A stretch of 42,617 nt of DNA from an archaeon 13_1_40CM_2_52_13 (GTDB lineage Archaea; Thermoproteota; Bathyarchaeia; 40CM-2-53-6). Shown piece by piece: positions 10,074-19,896 of this stretch; the first letter of the stretch is position 1, and every line of letters starts with the position of its first letter. The notes beneath the pieces were generated by a model. That model worked only from the letters and a program-made list of their open reading frames with translations, did not search any database and had not been told where the DNA came from. A program made the position numbers and the translations under genes. Location of the stretch: contig MNHO01000002.1 of NCBI GenBank assembly GCA_001919285.1, positions 6,588 through 49,204 of the forward strand. Reading direction: 5' to 3'.

Positions 10074-10404
10074 AACCTGAGCAGCCTCTGGCTATCGCCG
10101 TCAATACAGTGCCAGCCCAGGGCCATCGTGAAGCGTGACATGGTCCCGGAGCGATCGAGGTTAGTATTGGAGTTTATTTGCCTGATTCTGCCTTGTGCTG
10201 GAGTACTCCGGTCGTTCTCGGAGCGCGCCGAAATTCGTCCGAGAAGAATGGCATTTGCTTGCGGGTGAGTTGTCCCACTTGAAGAAAGCTTATCGTACAG
10301 GATTCGTAAGTTCTCATTGGCTTAGAATGCGACATGCCCGACCCCTAACCACATCGACAAGACCTTGGGTCGCCCCTCAAGCATTCTCAGAGGGAGAGCT
10401 ACTC

Positions 10405-12186
10405 ATGGAGTCTCCGAGGTCGGAAGCTCAGGTCGATCTTGCCAATCTGATCGTGATAATAGCGTTAGTGACCGTCGCCGTTTCCTTGTTTTTCCTAACC
10501 GCAGCAACGGTGCACTTAGGCGAGCTGCCTCCTGACTCCTTCTTCTTCGTCTCTCAGCTGCCCCTAGGCTACTGGCTGGGTCTACTCGCATCTGTGAGCC
10601 TGTTTTTGCTTCGCAACCGTGTGAAGGATCGGGCTAGGACTCTACTGGAAAGCTCCGCGCTTATTCTCTTCTCCGCGTACTTGTTCGCATTGCCTTCACT
10701 AGTCTATCAGGATCCCCGAGTGTTGGACAGTTATCAGCATGAGGGTGACGCATTAGTCCTCCTCAACTCGGGCGGTTGGTACAACGGGCCGGTTTGGTAT
10801 GTGTACCAGTTTCCTGGCGCTTACACATTTTTTGCACAGCTGACCGCGGTTGCGGGTATCGATCCGTTCCAATTGATCAAATACTATCCTGCCGCGCTTG
10901 CTGTGGTTCTGGCTATCCTTCTGTACGCGACGACGAGGACGCTCGGTCCGAACTATTCAGCAGTCTCTTCGGGCTTCATTCTTAGCGGTCTCTGGTTCCA
11001 GCTTCATCTCTCCCCACAGAGCCTTGAGCTGATCCCCTACGTTGGGATAATCTACATCCTCGTTAAGATGATCGATGATGAGCCGAGACGTAAATTGTGG
11101 TCTATCATCGCCCTCGTCTCGGTCCCGGTCCTGGTGATGACTCACCCAGAGACCCCGCTGGTTTTGACTTTAGGCACGGTCGCCTTCTTCTTACTCAAGC
11201 CATTGGTCTCTGCGGAGAGAATCAAGACCATGCGGTCAAACCTCTTGGTGATCGGACCCTTCTTCCTGGCACTCTCAATCATGGTGCTCGTCTGGTGGAC
11301 GGCCATCGCATCAGGGGCGCTTGCGCAGGTCGAGTCAATCGTCAAGGGTGCACTGGCGATCGGATTGGGCGGGATTTCTCATGGTGCGCCTAACGTGCCT
11401 ACTACGCCGGCGCCCAGCTACCAGACGGTCATTCTGATCCAGGAGACGGTCGCTGTCTCCGTATGGCTTCTCGGTCTGTCATTACTGCTCTTCGTCCGAA
11501 GATTCCGGACGAGGGAATATTTCCTTGCAGGATTGTTTCTAGCGGCCATCTCCACGATACCTGTTGCATTGTTCGCTAATGCCGATGTGTTGCAGAGAAG
11601 CTATCTCTTCTCCCTCTTTCCCACAGGTCTACTTCTTGCATCACTTCTAGAACGGGGAAATGTTCTCAGACTAGGCGCACTGCCTCTCGCCCGGCTGGTG
11701 GGAGCGGGGCTGATTCTGATGATGATCGCTTTCTCAATGCTGATGCCGATAGCTCGTTACGGAGGGGATTCTTTCGACTATCTTCCACAATCCTCTCTGT
11801 TTGTTTCAGACGTGGCATCCGGTCTCACGTCGAATTCCGTAATGTTTCCCCATCCCGGGGAATATGGCTGGAGGTTCTATGCCCCGTCCCACGGTAACCT
11901 AGGCGCGGTCCTTCTAGAGCAGAAGAATATCGCCGGTCGTCCAGGCGGGTACGTCAAGTTCGACACGTACGCCGAGTTCAACCTGACCTTTACCCAGGCT
12001 GATAACACGTCAGATTACATTCTAGTATCGAACTATTATCAGAATCTGTACTTGTTGAGATTTGGTTCTGGGTCCACTTACCTTCTAAACCTGAAAATGG
12101 CCTTCGAAGCCCAGGCAGCGATGAACTTCAACCTCGTCTATTCGACGGGGACCGATCGTCTCTACGAGAACAGGAATCTAAGCTGA
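10405..12186 (+). CDS. Polytopic membrane protein, possibly GT39/ArnT-like glycosyltransferase
   Basis: Many hydrophobic segments from MESPRSEAQVDLANLIVIIALVTVAVSLFFLTA onward. The ORF track starts at 10195 (GTG), but ATG at 10405 with 'agggaga' upstream fits a membrane protein N-terminus better. Confidence 0.65.
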   Translation: MESPRSEAQVDLANLIVIIALVTVAVSLFFLTAATVHLGELPPDSFFFVSQLPLGYWLGLLASVSLFLLRNRVKDRARTLLESSALILFSAYLFALPSLVYQDPRVLDSYQHEGDALVLLNSGGWYNGPVWYVYQFPGAYTFFAQLTAVAGIDPFQLIKYYPAALAVVLAILLYATTRTLGPNYSAVSSGFILSGLWFQLHLSPQSLELIPYVGIIYILVKMIDDEPRRKLWSIIALVSVPVLVMTHPETPLVLTLGTVAFFLLKPLVSAERIKTMRSNLLVIGPFFLALSIMVLVWWTAIASGALAQVESIVKGALAIGLGGISHGAPNVPTTPAPSYQTVILIQETVAVSVWLLGLSLLLFVRRFRTREYFLAGLFLAAISTIPVALFANADVLQRSYLFSLFPTGLLLASLLERGNVLRLGALPLARLVGAGLILMMIAFSMLMPIARYGGDSFDYLPQSSLFVSDVASGLTSNSVMFPHPGEYGWRFYAPSHGNLGAVLLEQKNIAGRPGGYVKFDTYAEFNLTFTQADNTSDYILVSNYYQNLYLLRFGSGSTYLLNLKMAFEAQAAMNFNLVYSTGTDRLYENRNLS

Positions 12187-12208
12187 TAGCCCAAAGTTAG
12201 AAACATTG

Positions 12209-12829
12209 CTACGACGCGCTGAACCACACCTGCAACCAATTTCCAACTTGAGAGGTCTGCCCAGGGTATCCGTACTGGAACGAGCCTGAGGCAGGGTCGA
12301 AGGTCCAGAGTTCAAAGATTAGTCTGAAGTTCGCGCCTGACATAGTTCCAACTGGCGTCGAGCTGACGGCCGGTTGAGCGTTGAATGTGATATTGAGATA
12401 GGTTAGTTGCCCAGTCTGGTAGCTCGACTCGATTGTCCAAGTAAAGTTGATTCTTGATGTTTCACCGTCGTTGATGAACCGGTCTGTTCTCCCAAGTTCC
12501 GGAAGTGTGGTTGAGGGGGTAGTTGCGTTCGGGGTTGGGGTGGAAGAGTTGCCGATTCGCGCGATTATCATTACGAATTCCGCCTTGTTCATTCTGTTTG
12601 TGACTGCGAAGGTCCAGTTCTGGGTCTGACCGGTGGGGACGGTGAGGTTGCTGTTGGTAATGTATCCTTGAAGTCCTCTCTGCGAGTATAGCCCGAATCC
12701 GATGAAGGATTGGCTGGGCTTGGCGCTCATTGCGTAGAAAGTCACGGAGCTAAAAATGGCCGTGAGGGAAACGAAGAGGACTAGGAAGAGGGCGAGTCTA
12801 TGTTGCGTGTTCTCTACCTCCATAGTCAA
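12209..12829 (-). CDS. Single-TM exported protein resembling the C-terminal extracytoplasmic part of DUF1616 proteins
   Basis: N-terminal TM (RLALFLVLFVSLTAIFSSVTFYAMSA), then 'FIGFGLYSQRGLQGYITNSNLTVPTGQTQNWTFAVTNRMNKAEFVMIIARIGN'. The start overlaps the end of the upstream gene by 32 bp. Confidence 0.65.
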   Translation of the reverse strand: MTMEVENTQHRLALFLVLFVSLTAIFSSVTFYAMSAKPSQSFIGFGLYSQRGLQGYITNSNLTVPTGQTQNWTFAVTNRMNKAEFVMIIARIGNSSTPTPNATTPSTTLPELGRTDRFINDGETSRINFTWTIESSYQTGQLTYLNITFNAQPAVSSTPVGTMSGANFRLIFELWTFDPASGSFQYGYPGQTSQVGNWLQVWFSAS

Positions 12830-13319
12830 TTCTTGCCTTCAACAGCCTTCTCCGTCTCAAAAGCTGTCGGATTCGATTAACTTCTAGAATAGCGAGTGCT
12901 GAGAGAAGAGCCAATACGATTGCGAGAGTGTAGGATAGTGCCGTACGATACACCGTGGCAGTTTGAGCGATGCTGGCTAGACCCTGAGCTTGGGAGGAGA
13001 CCTGTGTGGAGATGTTGATTGATTGAACAGCATACTGCACCGAAAGGGTCACATTCCCCTGTCGCAAGGACAGGTCCGCAGCTTCTTCATACTGAAGAGC
13101 AGTGTTGAGTTGGGCTGTTAGAGGTAGAAGGTCTGCATTAGATGCGCCTAGCTGTTCGGCTGTCTGGATAGCCTGGAAAGCTTGCACTAAATCTTGCCTT
13201 GCGGTGATGAGCTCGCTTGATTGTGCCCGGACGAGATGTGGCGAGGTTATGAGAAATATTGAAGAGAGAAACAGGCAAACTAGTAGTGTGAGGGATCTCG
13301 GGCGCAAGGTTCTCATCAC
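12798..13319 (-). CDS. Exported protein with signal peptide and C-terminal TM, function unknown
   Basis: Signal-like SLTLLVCLFLSSIFLITSPHLVRA; C-terminal TM (TALSYTLAIVLALLSALAILEV) followed by a basic tail. Confidence 0.65.
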   Translation of the reverse strand: MMRTLRPRSLTLLVCLFLSSIFLITSPHLVRAQSSELITARQDLVQAFQAIQTAEQLGASNADLLPLTAQLNTALQYEEAADLSLRQGNVTLSVQYAVQSINISTQVSSQAQGLASIAQTATVYRTALSYTLAIVLALLSALAILEVNRIRQLLRRRRLLKARIDYGGREHAT

Positions 13320-13327
13320 GGCTCAAG

Positions 13328-13948
13328 TTGTTTGAGGAGCCTGAGAACTTGACGAATATAAGGAGGGAGCTCGTCATCGAGTTTCTTCAAAAGTATCATC
13401 CTTCCTCTGTGACAGAACTGAGGAGTAGGCTCGCGGTGGAAGGGATCCGCTCGAACGATGAGGATCTCCTCAGTATTATTGAGGAGCTTCAACGTGACGG
13501 AGAAATTCGGCTTCTGACTCCCGTCTCTCTCGACTCCTTCCCGCGCTTCCTGGCCGATATCAGCTATTCATGGTGGATCCATGTGACTGTGCTGGTCTCA
13601 TTTGCAGAGATACTCCTGGTTCTATACAATGTGCAAAGTCCATTCTTTGGAAGCTTGAGGCTTCTCTTCGGTCTTGGACTGCTCGGATTCTTGCCTGGTT
13701 ACGCCACCGTTCAGATACTGTTTCCCAAAGACCAGCTCGATCTTTTGGAGCAGATCTTGTTGAGCATATTTCTCAGCATTATAGTTTCGATCGCCCTCGG
13801 GGTGGTTCTTGGTGCTGGTTACTTTTTCAATCCCTCCTCCGGCGTGCTCCTGTCCAGCACTTATGCGATTGCCGCGAGCGTTCTCGCTGGTTATCGTCGA
13901 TATTCTATGTTCCGAGCTTCGCGGAAGCGAAAGTTTCGATCTGTTTGA
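13328..13948 (+). CDS. N-terminal winged-helix-like segment fused to a DUF1616-like 4-TM domain
   Basis: RRELVIEFLQKYHPSSVTELRSRLAVEGIRSNDEDLLSIIEELQRDGEIRLLTP (wHTH-like), then GSLRLLFGLGLLGFLPGYATVQILFPKDQLDLLEQILLSIFLSIIVSIALGVVLG (DUF1616-like). TTG start; a second TTG 21 nt downstream is possible. Confidence 0.7.
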   Translation: MFEEPENLTNIRRELVIEFLQKYHPSSVTELRSRLAVEGIRSNDEDLLSIIEELQRDGEIRLLTPVSLDSFPRFLADISYSWWIHVTVLVSFAEILLVLYNVQSPFFGSLRLLFGLGLLGFLPGYATVQILFPKDQLDLLEQILLSIFLSIIVSIALGVVLGAGYFFNPSSGVLLSSTYAIAASVLAGYRRYSMFRASRKRKFRSV

Positions 13949-13974
13949 CGGGCTCCCGCATGATTGAGTTCGGT

Positions 13975-14913
13975 TCAATTCGAGATGCGTTTCGCTGTAA
14001 GGTAGCCGAAGCTGTGGCCTATCATGGTAACAGTGAACCCGTGCCTCGAAAGAATTCTCGGTATGTCGAGAGGACCGCTATGGAATTCTAATACGATCTC
14101 GCTGATTGACTCTAGCGCTTTAGCTGGTAACGTTCGGATGATTCCATACTCGCATCCCTCGCAGTTCATCTTGAGAAAGTCGATGTTCTGAACGTTGAAC
14201 CGTTTCATTATTTCTTCGACGGTTACGGTCTCGATCTCCAACGTGTCATCAGCGGTGCTGTAGGGTTCTGCAATCTGCGTGATGTTTGGAGTCTCCGCGT
14301 TGACTCCGAGTTTGGACTCTCCAGTTCTGGTCGACAGGGCTACGTTGAGCAGTATTACTCTGTCTTCGAGGTTGTTTAGCTTGACGTTTTCTCTAGCCAA
14401 CTCCAAGCTTCTGGGGTCAGGCTCGAGTCCGATGACTAGTCTAGCGCCTCGTCTTGCGAAGTAGATGGCGGAGTCGCCATTGTACGCTCCAACGTCTACG
14501 ACGACTTTCTGGTTGAAATCGGAGCCGTAGACTTGTCGAACAAAGATCTCCGATACTAGAGAAATATCAGTACCTTGGTTGAGTCTACACTTAAGCACTG
14601 TCCCCGGCTGGGGGGATAGGAGGAGATAGTCGTTGTCGACGTGTCTTATCTTCCATCCTCGGTTGAGGAGTTTCGCTAGTCCTATTAGGTTGTAGATGGA
14701 CGGGTCGTACCAGCGGTGGTAGTGGTGGAGCGCTTGCGAGAGGCTTGAAGGCTTTCTGGCGAGTGGGATAGTGTTGCCGGTTTTCAGAACCACTTTGCTC
14801 AAAGGTTTTCGTGTGATGTAGTCTGTGGCTATCTCGATCCAGTTCTTGTAGGTCCGCTGGAGAAGCAGAAAGGCGTTGAGCTGGTCTCTTAGAGTCCTGG
14901 CGTTGAGGGACAT
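13975..14913 (-). CDS. FkbM-family SAM-dependent methyltransferase
   Basis: VVVDVGAYNGDSAIYFARRGARLVIGLEPDPRSLELARENVKLNNLEDRVILLNVALS...DFLKMNCEGCEYGIIRTLP. Confidence 0.85.
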   Translation of the reverse strand: MSLNARTLRDQLNAFLLLQRTYKNWIEIATDYITRKPLSKVVLKTGNTIPLARKPSSLSQALHHYHRWYDPSIYNLIGLAKLLNRGWKIRHVDNDYLLLSPQPGTVLKCRLNQGTDISLVSEIFVRQVYGSDFNQKVVVDVGAYNGDSAIYFARRGARLVIGLEPDPRSLELARENVKLNNLEDRVILLNVALSTRTGESKLGVNAETPNITQIAEPYSTADDTLEIETVTVEEIMKRFNVQNIDFLKMNCEGCEYGIIRTLPAKALESISEIVLEFHSGPLDIPRILSRHGFTVTMIGHSFGYLTAKRISN

Positions 14914-14935
14914 TTCGCTCGCTGATTTCCGATGG

Positions 14936-16108
14936 TTATTGTGGGATCATCGGAGCGTCGAGCGCCTGCTGGCCTCGCCTGTTCGCGTCTATCTTCGTCC
15001 ACACTAGCTGCTTGTTTCCTCTGGATTCTTGGATGATCGCTGCCAGCATGGTGATATTGTTCGAGAGATATGTGCTGGCGGCCGTTCTCAGGCTTGGCAC
15101 GGCGGCGACTATTACTGTTCCAATCGCAACTAGAGCCGCGACCAATAGGTTGGTGATCATCACCCATCCCGTTAGGATGATGAATATTGGGAAGATGATT
15201 GGATTTATTGCGTAGATGAAGAACTCCATGGGAAAGATCAGTCTCGAAAAAACGTTCTTTCCAGACAATAGTCTCTTGTGTTTGAGGAAGGCCTGGAGCA
15301 CGTGCTGTCCTCGCCGGATCTTCTGTGTAAACCTGATTCCCCAGGCCGGCGGGGCGGGATCGAAGAACACGACATCTTCGGCGCTTATTGCTCTGAAGCC
15401 TTTCTCTATCATGCAGAGCGCGGCACAGGTGTCGTCGCCTCCAACGTTCGGATCGAACCCTGTTTGGTCTTGGCGACGGAAGACCTGAATTTCACCCTCA
15501 CCCACCGGCGTGCTGTGGAGTTTTGACTCTGTGATTCTCAGCATTCGGTAGATGGAACGGTATGATCCTTCGACGTTTCCGGCCATTGTCTCGTTTGAGC
15601 TTGGAATGTGATGGACTCCCGAGACTGACCCTACAGTAGGGTCTGATAGGTATCTTGCAGCGTTTCCAAGCGCTTGTCTGTCCCATTTGCACTCGGCGTC
15701 ACTGATGCAGACCAGTTCGCCCAGGGCATGTTTCAACCCAATGTTAAGGGCGCCTGATTTTCCGGATCTCTCCTTCTCTTCAACGACCTGCCCTCTGAGA
15801 CGATTCTGAGCGAAGAAATCCCTGGCCAGGTCTGCGGTATTGTCGGTCGAACCGCTATCAACAACGATAACATCGATTCTATCAGACGGGTAGTCCGAGA
15901 GCGAGATGTTTGACAGTTTCTCCTTGATGACCGTCGCTTCATTGTATGTGGGAATGATGATGCTGATAGTGGGCTGTCTCTCCGATCCGATCGCGAGATT
16001 GTAGCCGCGTCTCGAACCGATCCTCTTCATGACGCCGAAATAAGCAAGCGGCACGCCCAGGTGAATTGTACCGGCAGCGATCCAGAAGATCAGGAGAAGG
16101 CTGGTCAA
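14936..16108 (-). CDS. Glycosyltransferase family 2 with C-terminal TM segments
   Basis: TISIIIPTYNEATVIKEKLSNISLSDYPSDRIDVIVVDSGSTDNT...ICISDAECKW...GGDDTCAALCMIEKGFRA...RRGQHVLQAF. Confidence 0.88.
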   Translation of the reverse strand: MTSLLLIFWIAAGTIHLGVPLAYFGVMKRIGSRRGYNLAIGSERQPTISIIIPTYNEATVIKEKLSNISLSDYPSDRIDVIVVDSGSTDNTADLARDFFAQNRLRGQVVEEKERSGKSGALNIGLKHALGELVCISDAECKWDRQALGNAARYLSDPTVGSVSGVHHIPSSNETMAGNVEGSYRSIYRMLRITESKLHSTPVGEGEIQVFRRQDQTGFDPNVGGDDTCAALCMIEKGFRAISAEDVVFFDPAPPAWGIRFTQKIRRGQHVLQAFLKHKRLLSGKNVFSRLIFPMEFFIYAINPIIFPIFIILTGWVMITNLLVAALVAIGTVIVAAVPSLRTAASTYLSNNITMLAAIIQESRGNKQLVWTKIDANRRGQQALDAPMIPQ

Positions 16109-17640
16109 GATAGAATCTCGCTCGTAAAGCCATCAGCTCCATAGCCGGTAACCAATTCCGCTTGTAAGTTCGCTGTTCCATCGGGAGAAATAATCGCTAG
16201 ATGTCCATCTGTTAATTCCCAGCGGGCTCTTCCTCGAAGCTTCCACCAGTCAGCCATTTCACCAAGAGTCATGATGCTGCACTGAGGATCAGAGGCAAAG
16301 TTCTCGAGAAGCCTCTCATATTCGTGAACATTCTCTTCCCGTGCAAGCTCGTAGTCTGGATGCACGAGCAGGATGCAGGGGCCTCCGAGACCCCGTATCC
16401 ACTTGGAGAAGCGCATCCACATGTCAACTGCGACCGACGGTTCGAGTCCGGCGACCCTGATTAGCTGATGATCTTGCGGAAGCGAGACAGGAATCTCCAA
16501 CGTGTCAGATATTTCGAACGGGAAGACTGTGCCGACCCCATGAGGGCGGAGGGAGGTTGGGGACAGAATTTCCCACGAAGGGCAGGAGGAATCGTACGAG
16601 TAGCCTGCCTTCGCCGCGGCTGAAACCAGGTCCGCGTTGTGTTGTAGAAGCGGGGATCGGAATCCGCGAACCTCCTCGCCTGTCAACTTTTCCAATACCT
16701 TTTTGCAGTCTTGAAGCCGTCGGACCTTCTCTTCAGAATCGAGGAATATGAGTCTCCCGTCATGTGCAGTATCGTGGGCACCAACTTCACCGTTCTCGGT
16801 CAGAAGGCGAAGCGATCCCGGTGGCAGCGGATATCGGGCGCTTGGAACATTCCAAGTCGACCGGATTCTCAGATTTCTTTCTACGGACAGGAGTCTGGGA
16901 GCTCCCTTGTCAAGACCGGCCTCTGTCTCGACGTCATGAGTCACAGCGAGAGCGTAGGATTTTCCGCGCCTCCAGAAGGCAATTCGAGCAATGGGGCCTG
17001 AGGATAGGATTAAGCTGGCCAAGAATATTGTCCTAAGGCATTCAACAGGTCCCATCTTTTCCTCGGTGATCTGACCCGCTCCCTCGGAGGATCGGAATGA
17101 TCGGTCTCGAAGGAATCGCGGTATTGACTGGTACGAGAAGGGCAGTTTGGTCGCCAGCCAGAACTTCCTGCTGGGTCTGTCTTCGAATCCACCGTAGACT
17201 CTTCTAACGTATTCGCCTACAAGGTCTACGCTAAGTAGATAGGTTTCCGTTCCATGGATTTTCGAAAGGATCGAAAAGTCTCCGGATCGCAGAATCGGAT
17301 CTAGATTGGGTCCGGAAAATTCGTAAACGTCCGTTCTAAGCCAAACCTCAACGTCCCGCGCTACCGAGAGAGTGATCGCTGCCTCCTTTGGGGTCAGTGT
17401 GAGTCCGTGGTCGCGGGCAACCGTCTCGGCGCCGTCTCTACCAGTAGGCGAGACGATAACCGCAGCATCTCTCGCCGGCGCCGTCTGGTTGACAGTTGTG
17501 AAGATGGTATGTTGCTCGCCTGGCGGTGCTCTGGTCCGCCAGGGTATTTTCCAGAACTCGGCATACCCGCTCAAAATCTTCGAGTCGGACGGAGTAGCGG
17601 CTTGCAGGACGATCGGTCGATACTGCGATACAAGTGTCAA
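16105..17640 (-). CDS. Polysaccharide deacetylase (CE4/NodB-like)-containing protein
   Basis: SYALAVTHDVETEAGLDKG...GEVGAHDTAHDGRL...EKLTGEEVRGFRSPLLQHNADLVSAAAKAGYSYDSSCPSWE. 4-nt overlap with the next gene. Confidence 0.75.
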   Translation of the reverse strand: MTLVSQYRPIVLQAATPSDSKILSGYAEFWKIPWRTRAPPGEQHTIFTTVNQTAPARDAAVIVSPTGRDGAETVARDHGLTLTPKEAAITLSVARDVEVWLRTDVYEFSGPNLDPILRSGDFSILSKIHGTETYLLSVDLVGEYVRRVYGGFEDRPSRKFWLATKLPFSYQSIPRFLRDRSFRSSEGAGQITEEKMGPVECLRTIFLASLILSSGPIARIAFWRRGKSYALAVTHDVETEAGLDKGAPRLLSVERNLRIRSTWNVPSARYPLPPGSLRLLTENGEVGAHDTAHDGRLIFLDSEEKVRRLQDCKKVLEKLTGEEVRGFRSPLLQHNADLVSAAAKAGYSYDSSCPSWEILSPTSLRPHGVGTVFPFEISDTLEIPVSLPQDHQLIRVAGLEPSVAVDMWMRFSKWIRGLGGPCILLVHPDYELAREENVHEYERLLENFASDPQCSIMTLGEMADWWKLRGRARWELTDGHLAIISPDGTANLQAELVTGYGADGFTSEILS

Positions 17641-17642
17641 TT

Positions 17643-18371
17643 CTAGTGTCTCGCGCCGAGTCGGAGTAGGACTATCGGACCTACTATCTGCTGCCAGTCT
17701 TTCAATGGGGATATGTGGGAGTATGACTCTCGTTTCGTATGGGAGTAGATCTTTGACACTGGCCGCTCGGTGAATCTGTAGCCCAGCGTCAGGACTTTGT
17801 AGTGGAGATAGTATTCTAGCTCGTATCCGTTCAGCCAGTCTTGCCAGATGTTGATCTCAGGATCCTCAAGTATCGAAGCCCTGTAGGCTCTAAAGCCGTT
17901 TGTAACTTCGGTGCATCTGACCCCTGTAAGGAAGGTCCAGGCAAATGGGAAGAGACGCGTGAAGATTCTTCTCAAGAAAGGTGTCCTTTCGCCTCTTCCT
18001 CCCGGGAGGAATCTTGATCCTTGGACATAGTCGTAGCCGTTCTTGGAGATGGGCTCTGTCAGACGCGAGATTTCTCTGGGATCGTCCTTGCCGTTACCCG
18101 CCATAACGACGATCAGGTCGAATCCGTGGGAGAGCGCATATCGGTAGCCCTTCTTGATCGCGAAGCCTATACCATTCCTTGCAGGGTTCTTGATAATAGT
18201 AACGGGAACTTGGGTCCTCGCTCTGGAGTCGTCGATTTCCTTTAGGATCGTTTCGTCGGGGTAGTCTACGACTAGGCAGACTTCGTCGACCGATTCGGGC
18301 GTGAATCTTTCGATTACGGTTCCAATCTTGCCGATTTCTCGATAGACCGGAATTATCGCAAGGCGTCTCAT
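17643..18371 (-). CDS. Glycosyltransferase family 2 (dolichol-phosphate sugar synthase-like)
   Basis: LAIIPVYREIGKIGTVIERF...VCLVVDYPDETILKEIDD...RNGIGFAIKKGYRYALSHGFDLIVVMAGNGKDDPREISRL...YVQGSRFLPGG. Confidence 0.85.
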   Translation of the reverse strand: MRRLAIIPVYREIGKIGTVIERFTPESVDEVCLVVDYPDETILKEIDDSRARTQVPVTIIKNPARNGIGFAIKKGYRYALSHGFDLIVVMAGNGKDDPREISRLTEPISKNGYDYVQGSRFLPGGRGERTPFLRRIFTRLFPFAWTFLTGVRCTEVTNGFRAYRASILEDPEINIWQDWLNGYELEYYLHYKVLTLGYRFTERPVSKIYSHTKRESYSHISPLKDWQQIVGPIVLLRLGARH

Positions 18372-18874
18372 CGACTAGTTCTAACTCTACTACTAGACAG
18401 GTGGCCGTTCTGTTCGTCGGGTGCGGGTCTTGAACCCACGACTCTCGCGGGAATACCCACAGCGATGGCATTGTCAGGTACGTTTTTCGTGACGACTGAG
18501 CCCGCGCCTATCAGAGCGTTTTCACCGATCTGTACTCCCGGGTTTATAGTGCTCCCCGCTCCGATGGATGCGTTCTTCTTGACTCTCGTGTTGAGCCGTG
18601 TCCATTCTCCGTGAGCTCGCGGGTGCTTGTCGTTGGTGAACGTGACGTTAGGCGCTATGAAGACATTGTCTTCTATGACTACTCCGGTCGGTATGAAGAC
18701 GAAGGGTCGGATCTTACAATTGTCTCCGATGGAGACTCCTTCTTCAATGTACACGTAGGAGTCTATCTTCGTGTTCTTGCCAATCTTGCATCCGTACAGG
18801 TTTACCTGGTCGTAGACGCGTGAGTCGCGTCCTATTGTTGCTTTCTTGATTACTGAGTATTTGGGACGTTTCAT
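18368..18874 (-). CDS. Hexapeptide-repeat (left-handed beta-helix) acyltransferase, WbpD/WlbB-like
   Basis: IGKNTKIDSYVYIEEGVSIGDNCKIRPFVFIPTGVVIEDNVFIAPNVTFTNDKHPRA...IGAGSTINPGVQIGENALIGAGSVVTKNVPDNAIAVGIPARVV. Confidence 0.9.
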   Translation of the reverse strand: MKRPKYSVIKKATIGRDSRVYDQVNLYGCKIGKNTKIDSYVYIEEGVSIGDNCKIRPFVFIPTGVVIEDNVFIAPNVTFTNDKHPRAHGEWTRLNTRVKKNASIGAGSTINPGVQIGENALIGAGSVVTKNVPDNAIAVGIPARVVGSRPAPDEQNGHLSSSRVRTSR

Positions 18875-19893
18875 TTTGCCGGTATCGCCGGGATTATCGG
18901 GAGCTGGACTTGAACTGTTCGGTCTTGGAACATTGACTCTCTTGAGGCTTCCAGGAGGGCTACTACTCTTGCGCCTAGTATTCCGTCAGACTGGTTCGAG
19001 TACGGTGTCGAATCCTGGTTGTTGCGGATACAGTCGTAGAAGTGGCGTATTTCATCTCCAAGCGTGTTGCTGACCGAGACCGGGATCTCTCGTCTGCCTC
19101 CCTGTAGCTCGAGAGCGAGCTTCTGTTCGACGCAGTCAAGATTCGCTGTCCCCTTGCTTCCAACAACAGTAACTTCTCTTCGCTTATCTCGGTCTAGCCA
19201 GCTGAGCTCTACGTGAGCGATTAGGCCTCCCTTGTAGTCTGCGGTTATGAAAGCTAGTTCTTCATTCTGCTTGGTCCTGTAGCCTCGTCCCTTGCACGCG
19301 AGCTTCTCGGGCCAGGCGTCGACGAGATAGTTGCAGATGTCGAAGGGGTGGGGAGCTAGGTCGGTTATGACCTCCCTCAGTAGTTGAGGGTTCATGAGGG
19401 CCGTCCATCTTAGACGCAGATAGTACACGTCTCCTATGCCTCCGTCGGCGAGGACGCGCTTTAGTTCTCTGACACCGTTGTTAAACCGGTGAATGTGTCC
19501 TACGCAGAGGACTGCTCTGTTCTCATTGGCAAGCCTTACGAGTTCGTATGCTTCCTCGGTCCTCAGGGTGAGAGGCTTCTCGACGAGTACATGTTTGCCT
19601 TGTCGGAGGAATGTTGCGGCTACTTCGAAGTGGGTGCTGTTTGGAGTACAGATATGGACTCCGGTTAGTGACGGGTCCATTGCGAGAGAGTGATAGTCTG
19701 TTCGATATTCGAGGTTTCCGCCAAATTCTCTTTTGCATTGGGTGAGTGATTCTGGAAAGTTGTCCACGATGGAGTGGAGTTGGCTTGAGCCTGTTGCTCG
19801 ACTAATGTCAAGGGTTTCGCGTATTACCTTCTTTCCCCAATAGCCGCCGCCAATAACAGCTATGCGCAGAGGGTTCATTTTTCTTGGAGCCAC
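18871..19893 (-). CDS. Gfo/Idh/MocA-family oxidoreductase, UDP-sugar 3-oxidase-like
   Basis: LRIAVIGGGYWGKKVIRE...VHICTPNSTHFEVAATFLRQGKHVLVEKPLTLRTEEAYELV...VGHIHRFN. Start GTG 19893 or ATG 19878. 4-nt overlap with the acyltransferase gene. Confidence 0.88.
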   Translation of the reverse strand: MAPRKMNPLRIAVIGGGYWGKKVIRETLDISRATGSSQLHSIVDNFPESLTQCKREFGGNLEYRTDYHSLAMDPSLTGVHICTPNSTHFEVAATFLRQGKHVLVEKPLTLRTEEAYELVRLANENRAVLCVGHIHRFNNGVRELKRVLADGGIGDVYYLRLRWTALMNPQLLREVITDLAPHPFDICNYLVDAWPEKLACKGRGYRTKQNEELAFITADYKGGLIAHVELSWLDRDKRREVTVVGSKGTANLDCVEQKLALELQGGRREIPVSVSNTLGDEIRHFYDCIRNNQDSTPYSNQSDGILGARVVALLEASRESMFQDRTVQVQLPIIPAIPAK

Positions 19894-19896
19894 GCT

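Noticed and set aside
18414-18447. tRNA 3'-half-like sequence on the minus strand (GTGGG-TTCAAGA-CCCGC-ACCCGAC), resembling a T-arm plus acceptor
   Set aside because: It lies in frame within the hexapeptide acyltransferase (RVVGSRPAPDEQ), and no matching 5' acceptor, D-arm or anticodon arm is visible upstream. Coincidence of codon choice.
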